Shown here: in pieces, positions 1-4,666 of the stretch
How the letters are laid out: the number at the start of each line of letters is the position of its first letter
Position numbering within the stretch: the stretch's first letter is position 1
NCBI GenBank assembly: GCA_955652925.1
Contig: CATPCO010000600.1
Location: 1 to 6,306 of the forward strand
Source: an uncultured Xanthobacteraceae bacterium
GTDB lineage: Bacteria > Pseudomonadota > Alphaproteobacteria > Rhizobiales > Xanthobacteraceae
Length of the DNA stretch: 6,306 bases
Direction: 5' to 3'
Position numbers and translations under genes: made by a program
Notes under the pieces: model-generated
Seen by the model: only the letters and a program-made list of their open reading frames with translations
Told to the model about the DNA's origin: nothing
Database searches by the model: none

Positions 1-70
1 AGCCCGCGTTGAGCCACCGCCTCGGCGCGACGCGCCGCCCGCTGGCAGGCTCCGCGAAACTCGGGGTTTT

Positions 71-102
71 CCCGGATTTCGCTTTCGCTCAATCCGGGCT
101 AC
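71..102. repeat. Small intergenic hairpin repeat (ATCCGGGCTAC type)
   Basis: CCCGGATT at 71-78 and AATCCGGG at 91-98 form a perfect 8-bp inverted repeat around a 12-nt loop, followed by CTAC at 99-102. Read on the minus strand it begins GTAGCCCGGATT, which I recall as the start of a widespread proteobacterial intergenic repeat. The 14-nt core at 92-105 recurs identically at 3124-3137. The rest of 1-116 shows no gene I can support: the reading frame of the methyltransferase is open upstream from a TTG at 9, but it runs through this repeat, so I treat the region as non-coding. Confidence 0.6.
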
Positions 103-116
103 AAAAACTCATCTTT

Positions 117-779
117 ATGAGCAGACACATCGCGCAATTCGGCATGAAAGCACCCGAGCCGTCCGGGTTGGATGCACCGGCGTTCCACCGAAATCACGAA
201 CCAATCTGGTCGGTGCTGTCGCCTTTTTTGCAAGGAAGCAGCGCGCATGTGCTGGAATTGGGGAGCGGGACCGGGCAGCACGTGGCCGAGTTCGCGCGCC
301 GGGCGCCACACCTCGTATGGTGGCCAAGCGATTGCGACGAAACATGTTTGAGAAGCATCGCGGCCTGGCGTGCGCATGCACAGCTGGCGAATCTAAAGCC
401 ACCCTTGCGCATCGATATCGAGCGTCCTGAGTGGGAATTGCGTCACACCGAGTGTGCCGAGTTTACAGCGATCGTGTGCATCAATGTCCTCCACATTGCT
501 CCATGGCGGGTGTCGCAAGGTCTCATGGCCGGTGCGGCTCGGTATTTGAGCGCGGACGGCCGGCTGTTCGTCTACGGGCCGTTCATGCGCGACGGTCGGC
601 ACACGGCCACGAGCAACGCGGCATTCGATTTGAGCTTGCAACGGCAGAATCCCGAATGGGGCCTGCGCGATGTGGCCGATCTTGCCGCTCTCGCGAACCG
701 CTGCAGACTTGAGCTTCTCGAGCTTACGCAGATGCCGGCCAACAATCTGGTCCTGACATTCGAGCGGCGTGCCGCGTAG
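117..779 (+). CDS. DUF938 family SAM-dependent methyltransferase-like protein
   Basis: This is a 220-residue protein with a class I Rossmann methyltransferase layout. The glycine-rich SAM-binding motif VLELGSGTGQH is at residues 45-55. An acidic strand end (WWPSD, 68-72) follows, then NVLHIAPW at 123-130 and a YGPF strand at 153-156. The HTATSNAAFD, NPEWG and MPANN blocks at about 162-171, 178-182 and 206-210 are the conserved signature of DUF938 (PF06080) as I recall it. The substrate of the family is not known to me; a soluble cytoplasmic enzyme is expected. I chose ATG 117 because the upstream frame crosses a repeat hairpin and homology begins around residue 18. ATG 144 is a reasonable alternative, and neither start has a clear Shine-Dalgarno sequence. 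The gene ends 31 bp from the convergent cupin gene, so the two are not co-transcribed. Confidence 0.85.
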   Translation: MSRHIAQFGMKAPEPSGLDAPAFHRNHEPIWSVLSPFLQGSSAHVLELGSGTGQHVAEFARRAPHLVWWPSDCDETCLRSIAAWRAHAQLANLKPPLRIDIERPEWELRHTECAEFTAIVCINVLHIAPWRVSQGLMAGAARYLSADGRLFVYGPFMRDGRHTATSNAAFDLSLQRQNPEWGLRDVADLAALANRCRLELLELTQMPANNLVLTFERRAA

Positions 780-810
780 TATCTCAGGGCGGAGCGTGAT
801 CTTGCGCCCG

Positions 811-1461
811 CTACGCAATCGGCCGCACGATCGGAAAATCGGCGAAGATCTTGTATTGCTGCGCACGCGGTTTGTTCCTGTCCGCATCGTTGACGTATTG
901 GATCGAGCTCTTTCCCAGGAGGGCGCGCGGCAGGATCATCACACGGACAAACCGGCTTGGCCGATCAGACGCAGCTTGCGCGAATACAGGATCTGGACCG
1001 CTTTCATACCATGCACCTCCTGGTCCGTATGAGGTGGACGCGCCATGCGTGTCGACGCGAATTCCTCCTTCGAACAAGCAGCGGATGCCCGGACCCTGAT
1101 GGCGGTGCAGATAGGCGCAGCTACCGGGTGGAAAGGCAACGCTGTCGCCGCGCAGAGCGAGGTCGCCATCCGGTATGGTTCGAAGCTCGGCCGAGAGCTT
1201 CTCGCGTGAGCTCACAGCCGCCCGTGCAGCAGGCGAAGTTAACTCGCACGTGAGCTCCCAGCGCCAGATGCTTACGCCTGAATTGCCCGCGCGGGCCACC
1301 ACCTCGCACTCGCCGTGCCAGGTCTCGCCGTCGCTTAAACTGCGATCGCCAATGGTGAGCGCCCCGTGCACGACAAAGATCATGCGCGGCAATGGGGGCA
1401 GCGCAACGCTCGCGCCGTCCGGCAAAATGTCTTCCCAGAGCCGCAGGATGGGATAACCCAT
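811..1461 (-). CDS. Cupin-fold protein, probably bicupin
   Basis: This is a 216-residue soluble protein without signal peptide or membrane segment. It appears to contain two cupin barrels. The first spans about 26-72 (RMIFVVHGALTIGD, then GETWHGECEVVARAG). The second spans about 105-178 (PPGSCAYLHRH, CLFEGGIRVDTHG, YGPGGAWYESGPDPVFA, FVRVMILP). H119 and H121 give the HxH of cupin motif 1, but the usual glutamate 4-5 residues later is absent, and the second motif carries E153 in place of the usual histidine. Metal-dependent catalysis is therefore uncertain; sensing or binding is possible. The C-terminal tail (about 180-216) lies outside the barrels. The start at 1461 is supported by AAGGAA (complement of 1468-1473), 6 nt upstream of ATG. 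The gene is divergent from dapB across 59 bp. The cupin superfamily call is good; the specific function is unknown to me. Confidence 0.75.
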   Translation of the reverse strand: MGYPILRLWEDILPDGASVALPPLPRMIFVVHGALTIGDRSLSDGETWHGECEVVARAGNSGVSIWRWELTCELTSPAARAAVSSREKLSAELRTIPDGDLALRGDSVAFPPGSCAYLHRHQGPGIRCLFEGGIRVDTHGASTSYGPGGAWYESGPDPVFAQAASDRPSRFVRVMILPRALLGKSSIQYVNDADRNKPRAQQYKIFADFPIVRPIA

Positions 1462-1520
1462 TGCGCTTTCCTTAGCATGGCGCCACCGCTATATCCGGCG
1501 CATATTGCCGGAGAAAAAGC
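1462..1520. promoter_or_regulatory. Compact divergent control region, cupin gene / dapB
   Basis: Only 59 bp separate the two start codons, so the divergent promoters must overlap each other or the coding ends. The region holds the cupin Shine-Dalgarno (minus strand, complement of 1468-1473) and the dapB Shine-Dalgarno GGAG at 1510-1513, 7 nt before ATG 1521. Candidate -10 hexamers overlap: TATATC (1490-1495, plus) and TATAGC (complement of 1488-1493, minus). Neither has a convincing -35. A perfect 6-bp inverted repeat, TCCGGC at 1494-1499 and GCCGGA at 1507-1512 with a 7-nt spacer, overlaps the dapB Shine-Dalgarno. It could be an operator or an RNA hairpin. The Shine-Dalgarno sequences are clear; the promoters are inference. 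Confidence 0.45.
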
Positions 1521-2330
1521 ATGTCGGATATGCGGTTGATTGTGGCCGGCGCCGGCGGGCGAATGGGGCGCACGCTGATCCATGCGATCGCCGCCAGCAA
1601 GGGAGTCACGCTGGCCGCCGCGGTCGAAGCAGGCGGCTCGGCAGTGATCGGGCGCGATGCAGGCGAGCTTGCAGGGCTCGGCAAGAACGGTGTTACGGTC
1701 GCCAGCGAGATCGAGCCGCTGCTCGCCGGCGCCGACGGTCTCCTCGACTTCACGGTGCCCGCCGCGACGGTGGCGTTTGCGGAGCACACGGGCCGAGCGG
1801 GTATGGTGCATGTCATCGGCACCACGGGCCTCTCCGGCGAGAATGAAAACCTGATCGCGCAGGCGGCCAAGCGCGCAGTCATCGTCAAATCCGGCAATAT
1901 GAGCATGGGCGTCAATCTGCTTGCTGCGCTCGTCGAGCGTGTGGCGCAGACGCTCGATGAGGAGTTCGACGTCGAGATTCTCGAAATGCACCACAACAAG
2001 AAGGTTGACGCCCCTTCGGGTACCGCCTTGATGCTCGGACGCGCGGCGGCGCAAGGGCGCGGTATCGATCTTGCCCAGCATTGCGTGCGCGCTCGCGACG
2101 GCCATACCGGCATACGCTGTCCAGGCGACATCGGTTTTGCCGCGCTGCGCGGCGGGTCGGTCGTGGGCGATCACACGGTGATTTTCGCCGGCCCGGCTGA
2201 ACGCCTCGAGCTTGCCCACAAGGCGGAAGACCGCATGATCTTTGCTCGCGGCGCCATTCGTGCGGCGCTGTGGGCACGCGGGCAGAAGCCGGGGCTTTAC
2301 TCAATGGCGCATGTGCTGGGACTTGCGTGA
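1521..2330 (+). CDS. dapB: 4-hydroxy-tetrahydrodipicolinate reductase
   Basis: This enzyme reduces the DapA product to tetrahydrodipicolinate with NAD(P)H in the diaminopimelate/lysine pathway, in the cytoplasm. The 269-residue length is normal for the family. The N-terminal dinucleotide fold shows the GAGGRMGR motif at residues 10-17, and the cofactor-loop GTTG is at 100-103. The family signature EMHHNKKVDAPSGTA spans 155-169. By comparison with E. coli DapB, H157 should be the catalytic histidine and K161 the general acid. SGNMSMGVN at 124-132 and the C-terminal AEDRMIFARGAIRAALW block close the homology. ATG 1521 is preceded by GGAG at 1510-1513. gpmA follows on the same strand after 125 bp, interrupted by a large palindromic repeat, so co-transcription is possible but not evident. 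All key residues are present. Confidence 0.97.
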   Translation: MSDMRLIVAGAGGRMGRTLIHAIAASKGVTLAAAVEAGGSAVIGRDAGELAGLGKNGVTVASEIEPLLAGADGLLDFTVPAATVAFAEHTGRAGMVHVIGTTGLSGENENLIAQAAKRAVIVKSGNMSMGVNLLAALVERVAQTLDEEFDVEILEMHHNKKVDAPSGTALMLGRAAAQGRGIDLAQHCVRARDGHTGIRCPGDIGFAALRGGSVVGDHTVIFAGPAERLELAHKAEDRMIFARGAIRAALWARGQKPGLYSMAHVLGLA

Positions 2331-2341
2331 CTAAGTATTAG

Positions 2342-2432
2342 GCGTCATTGCCGGGCTTGACCCGGCAATCCATCTTCTTCGCAAGAATTTGGCGAAGATG
2401 ATGGACCCGCGGGTCAAGCCCGCGGGTGACGC
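2342..2432. repeat. 91-bp palindromic intergenic element, three-hairpin architecture
   Basis: Outer arms 2342-2374 and 2400-2432 (33 bp each) are inverted copies matching at 25 of 33 positions by direct count. Each arm is itself a hairpin: TTGCCGGG/CCCGGCAA (2348-2355 with 2361-2368, 5-nt loop CTTGA) on the left, and CCCGCGGG/CCCGCGGG (2406-2413 with 2419-2426, loop TCAAG) on the right. Between them CTTCGC (2377-2382) pairs with GCGAAG (2392-2397). The structure can fold as one long cruciform or as a cloverleaf-like set of three hairpins. Elements of this composition are, as I recall, frequent between genes in Bradyrhizobium-like genomes. There is no T-run after it, so it is not a classical terminator; mRNA stabilisation or processing between dapB and gpmA is a possible role. 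Confidence 0.85.
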
Positions 2433-2441
2433 GGTCAGCAT

Positions 2442-2447
2442 AAGGAG
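2442..2447 (+). promoter_or_regulatory. Shine-Dalgarno sequence of gpmA
   Basis: AAGGAG lies 8 nt before ATG 2456 and fixes the gpmA start. It begins 10 nt after the end of the palindromic element, so the hairpin should leave it accessible. Confidence 0.85.
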
Positions 2448-2455
2448 CGAATTTA

Positions 2456-3079
2456 ATGACGGATCGACTGCTGGTCCTGGTGCGTCACGGGGAGAGCGAA
2501 TGGAATCTGAAAAATCTTTTCACCGGCTGGAAAGACGTTGACCTCACGCAAAACGGCATCGCCGAGGCGCGTGCGGCCGGCCGCAAGCTCAAGGCACAGG
2601 GGATCTCCTTCGACATCGCTTTTACGTCTGCCCTGATCCGCGCGCAGCGCTCACTCGATCTGATGCTCGAGGAGATGGGACTGACGAAGATCCCGGTTTT
2701 GCGCGATCAGGCGCTCAACGAGCGGGACTACGGCGACCTCTCCGGCCTCAACAAGGACGACGCTCGTGCGAAATGGGGAGCGGAGCAGGTTCACCTCTGG
2801 CGCCGGTCCTACGACGTGGCGCCGCCTGGAGGCGAGAGCCTCAAAGACACCGCAGCGCGCGTGCTGCCCTATTACATCCAGGAAATCCTGCCCGCGGTGC
2901 TGCGGGGCAAGCGTGTCCTTGTCTCCGCCCACGGCAACTCGCTGCGCGCGCTTGTGATGGTGCTCGAGCGGCTCTCGGGCGCCGATATCGTCAAGCGCGA
3001 GATTGCGACCGGCGTCCCGCTGATCTATCGGCTTAATGCGGATTCCACCGTCGCCGACAAGGTTGATGTCGCGGCGTGA
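2456..3079 (+). CDS. gpmA: 2,3-bisphosphoglycerate-dependent phosphoglycerate mutase
   Basis: This enzyme interconverts 3- and 2-phosphoglycerate in glycolysis and gluconeogenesis in the cytoplasm. The histidine phosphatase signature LVLVRHGESEWN covers residues 6-17, with H11 the expected phosphorylated histidine. R62 (SALIRAQRS) and the ERDYGDLSG block at 89-97 (catalytic E89) follow, and the second active-site histidine is H159 in SAHGNSLRAL. At 207 residues it is the compact form seen in alphaproteobacteria, shorter than the roughly 250-residue E. coli enzyme, and not a truncation because both catalytic ends are present. A strong Shine-Dalgarno sits 8 nt upstream. The gene converges on the DUF2244 gene, with 65 bp between stop codons. 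Confidence 0.96.
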   Translation: MTDRLLVLVRHGESEWNLKNLFTGWKDVDLTQNGIAEARAAGRKLKAQGISFDIAFTSALIRAQRSLDLMLEEMGLTKIPVLRDQALNERDYGDLSGLNKDDARAKWGAEQVHLWRRSYDVAPPGGESLKDTAARVLPYYIQEILPAVLRGKRVLVSAHGNSLRALVMVLERLSGADIVKREIATGVPLIYRLNADSTVADKVDVAA

Positions 3080-3116
3080 GCATCGCGGCGCGCGCTCGTC
3101 GCGGGTTTCGCTGGGA

Positions 3117-3137
3117 CGGGCGCATCCGGGCTACAAA
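3117..3137. repeat. Degenerate second copy of the ATCCGGGCTAC repeat
   Basis: Positions 3124-3137 are identical over 14 nt to 92-105 (core ATCCGGGCTACAAA). The partner arm is eroded: the preceding bases do not give a clean inverted repeat, unlike the copy at 71-102. It lies in the 65-bp gap between the convergent gpmA and DUF2244 genes. I see no rho-independent terminator in that gap. Confidence 0.5.
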
Positions 3138-3144
3138 TTGGCTG

Positions 3145-3657
3145 CTACTGGAAAACCGTGCGGGTTGGGCCGCGCTTTGCCTCGCCGAGCGCGGCGGCGA
3201 GCGCGTGCGCGAAACTTTCCTTCTCCTGCGGTCCGAGGAAACCTGCAATCGCCAGTCTGCGTCCGTGCGATACGACAAATAGCCGCTCAATTCCGAACTC
3301 GGCATGCACCACCCGGTCAAGCCGCACCCAGAGCGGATTGAGCGTCCACTGGCGCATGCTGCCGTAATGACTGATCTGCCGAACCGTGAGCTCCGAAGGA
3401 GTAACCGTCACCTCCTCGTACGCTCTCGCTCGCCGATAGCTCACCCGAAAGGCCCAGTAGATGAGCAGGACGTCGAGCCCGCAGAAGCCAAACACGGGCC
3501 ACGCCCCGGCGATGAGAAAGAACATTCCGGTGGTGAAGCTGACCCCGCCCAGGATCAGCATGAAGCACAGAAAGCCCCGCTGACTGAGCGAACGCTGCGG
3601 CGTGAGCACCGCCGAGAAGATGGCGAGATCCCCCTTGGCATCGTTGTCGCAGGACAT
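3145..3657 (-). CDS. DUF2244 domain-containing membrane protein
   Basis: This is a 170-residue protein. A short cytoplasmic N-terminus (FSAVLTPQRSLSQRGF, about 14-29) is followed by two adjacent hydrophobic segments at about 29-50 and 53-71 that should form a transmembrane hairpin. A basic stretch (SYRRARAYEE, 73-82) and a beta-rich C-terminal domain follow (VTVTPSELTVRQ, QWTLNPLWVRLD, RLFVVSHGRRLAIAGFLGPQEKESFA). This order matches DUF2244 (PF10003) as I know it, including the LGPxEK/R motif near the end. The molecular function is unknown. ATG 3657 was chosen because the family begins shortly before LTPxRSLS. The frame stays open far upstream, but only as the antisense of nth. There is no Shine-Dalgarno before the start, and a TATAGT hexamer lies 7 nt upstream, so the transcript may be leaderless. 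The gene is divergent from nth by 21 bp. Confidence 0.85.
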   Translation of the reverse strand: MSCDNDAKGDLAIFSAVLTPQRSLSQRGFLCFMLILGGVSFTTGMFFLIAGAWPVFGFCGLDVLLIYWAFRVSYRRARAYEEVTVTPSELTVRQISHYGSMRQWTLNPLWVRLDRVVHAEFGIERLFVVSHGRRLAIAGFLGPQEKESFAHALAAALGEAKRGPTRTVFQ

Positions 3658-3678
3658 GTGGTTCACTATACGCAATCC
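3644..3678 (+). promoter_or_regulatory. Candidate nth promoter giving a leaderless transcript
   Basis: TTGTCG at 3644-3649 and TATACG at 3667-3672 are separated by exactly 17 nt, each matching the sigma-70 consensus at 4 of 6 positions. The end of the -10 is 6 nt from ATG 3679, so transcription would begin at or next to the A of the start codon. No Shine-Dalgarno is present in 3658-3678, which agrees with a leaderless mRNA. The -35 falls inside the first codons of the divergent DUF2244 gene. On the minus strand TATAGT (complement of 3665-3670) overlaps this -10 and serves the other gene at the same distance, though with no recognisable -35. Confidence 0.4.
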
Positions 3679-4491
3679 ATGGCTCGCAAAACAGATCGCA
3701 CAAAACCTGGCAAAGCGGGACCCAAGGCCTCGCGACAGCCCTCGCGGCGCGTCGCCCAGCGCCTGCGGGCGGCTCGGAAAGCGGCTGCGGTCAAGCCAGT
3801 CGGCAAGCGCATCGCCGCGGATCGAAAGGCCGCCGCCGGCGCGCTGGCGCAATGGACAACAGCGGAAATAGAGGAAGCGTTCCGGCGCTTCGCGGCCCGC
3901 ACCCCGGTGCCCAAAGGCGAGCTTCAACACGTCAATCCTTTTACCCTTCTTGTTGCCGTGGTCCTGTCCGCGCAGGCGACTGATGCCGGCGTGAACAAGG
4001 CGACGCCAGCCCTGTTTGCAGTCGCCGACACCCCTGAAAAGATGCTGGCGCTCGGTGAAGAGCGCCTGCAAGGCATGATCAAGACGATCGGCCTGTTCCG
4101 CACCAAGGCAAAGAACGTCATCGCCTTGTCCAGGAAGCTCGTCGAGGAGCACGGCGGAGCGGTTCCGCGCACCCGTGAAGCGCTTGAAGCATTGCCCGGC
4201 GTCGGCCGCAAAACGGCCAATGTGGTTCTCAATGTCGCCTTTGGCGAGCCGACGATTGCGGTCGACACGCACATCTTCCGGGTCGGAAACCGTACCGGGC
4301 TGGCCGTCGGCAAGACGCCGTTCGAAGTCGAAAGCAAGCTCGAGCAAGCGGTGCCGGCCAAATACAAGCGTCATGCACACCACTGGCTTATTCTGCACGG
4401 GCGCTATGTCTGTCTGGCGCGGCGGCCGCTTTGCGAACAGTGCCTGATCGCCGATCTCTGCAAGTGGCCGGGCAAGACCGTCCAGGGCTAG
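3679..4491 (+). CDS. nth: Endonuclease III (DNA glycosylase / AP lyase)
   Basis: This bifunctional glycosylase removes oxidised pyrimidines and cleaves abasic sites in base excision repair. Residues 60-265 match E. coli Nth closely: LLVAVVLSAQATD at 90-102, VNKATPALF, then the helix-hairpin-helix LPGVGRKTANVVLN at 172-185 with the catalytic lysine K178. VDTHIFRV at 195-202 carries the catalytic aspartate D196, and HHWLILHGRYVC follows. Four cysteines C245, C252, C255 and C261 give the CX6CX2CX5C pattern of the [4Fe-4S] cluster. The 270-residue length exceeds the 211 of E. coli Nth because of a lysine/arginine/alanine-rich N-terminal tail of about 58 residues. ATG 3679 is the only methionine before the conserved core that does not overlap the divergent gene. 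It lacks a Shine-Dalgarno sequence and may be translated from a leaderless mRNA. Confidence 0.95.
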   Translation: MARKTDRTKPGKAGPKASRQPSRRVAQRLRAARKAAAVKPVGKRIAADRKAAAGALAQWTTAEIEEAFRRFAARTPVPKGELQHVNPFTLLVAVVLSAQATDAGVNKATPALFAVADTPEKMLALGEERLQGMIKTIGLFRTKAKNVIALSRKLVEEHGGAVPRTREALEALPGVGRKTANVVLNVAFGEPTIAVDTHIFRVGNRTGLAVGKTPFEVESKLEQAVPAKYKRHAHHWLILHGRYVCLARRPLCEQCLIADLCKWPGKTVQG

Positions 4492-4538
4492 GGGCCCACG
4501 ATCCGCCACCCTTGCGACACGATTGGGTTAGTAAGCTT

Positions 4539-4586
4539 GTCCCGGATGCGGTGCAGCGCGGGAGCGGTGCACTGATAATCCGGGAC
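4539..4586. repeat. Intergenic hairpin repeat A upstream of the DUF4403 gene
   Basis: GTCCCGGAT at 4539-4547 and ATCCGGGAC at 4578-4586 form a perfect 9-bp inverted repeat. Inside it the octamer GCGGTGCA occurs twice in direct orientation (4548-4555 and 4564-4571), and GTGCA (4551-4555) can pair with TGCAC (4568-4572). The GTCCCGGATGCGGTGCAGCG composition is typical of intergenic repeats I recall from Bradyrhizobiaceae. No T-run follows, so a terminator role for nth is not supported. Confidence 0.65.
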
Positions 4587-4604
4587 CGCCACAGTTCGTG
4601 ACGA

Positions 4605-4649
4605 TCCCGGGTCAGCAGCGCAGCATTGCATGCTGCGCTGCGCCCGGGA
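4605..4649. repeat. Long hairpin B just before the DUF4403 ribosome binding site
   Basis: GCAGCGCAGCAT (4615-4626) and ATGCTGCGCTGC (4630-4641) form a perfect 12-bp stem with a 3-nt loop. They are enclosed by TCCCGGG (4605-4611) and CCCGGGA (4643-4649), another 7 bp, with a small asymmetric internal loop of TCA opposite G. That makes 19 paired positions in 45 nt. The structure ends 3 nt before the AGGGGA Shine-Dalgarno at 4653-4658. It lacks a downstream U-tract. It is probably another member of the GC-rich intergenic repeat population, but its placement could influence translation or mRNA stability. Confidence 0.8.
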
Positions 4650-4652
4650 AAC

Positions 4653-4658
4653 AGGGGA
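4653..4658 (+). promoter_or_regulatory. Shine-Dalgarno sequence of the DUF4403 gene
   Basis: AGGGGA lies 8 nt before ATG 4667. It favours that start over the in-frame GTG at 4598, whose extra 23 codons would run through hairpin B and lack a ribosome binding site. Confidence 0.7.
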
Positions 4659-4666
4659 ATCGAGAA

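Noticed and set aside
1..12. Possible 3' end of an upstream gene stopping with TGA at 10-12.
   Set aside because: Only three codons are visible, which cannot be distinguished from chance.
9..116. TTG-initiated N-terminal extension of the DUF938 methyltransferase.
   Set aside because: It reads through the hairpin repeat at 71-102 and has no ribosome binding site or family homology.
787..809. Possible terminator between the methyltransferase and cupin genes (GGGCG with CGCCC).
   Set aside because: Only a 5-bp stem with a 13-nt loop and no T-run on either strand.
1380..2219. Long minus-strand open frames opposite dapB.
   Set aside because: Shadows of dapB, whose plus-strand product carries all family motifs; the antisense products show no recognisable domain.
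2342..2432. Reading the dapB-gpmA palindrome as a tRNA or a rho-independent terminator.
   Set aside because: The three-hairpin shape is superficially cloverleaf-like, but there is no acceptor stem with CCA context, no T-loop consensus and no U-tract.
3304..3678. In-frame upstream extension of nth beginning at 3304.
   Set aside because: It is antisense to the conserved DUF2244 coding region, has an unlikely composition, and the Nth core needs no such extension.
3658..4509. Minus-strand frame of the DUF2244 gene stays open through the whole antisense of nth, giving a possible 454-residue protein.
   Set aside because: The upstream part is arginine-rich and low in recognisable structure, and it is exactly antisense to a conserved gene. 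The DUF2244 homology begins at 3657. High GC content makes such open antisense frames common.
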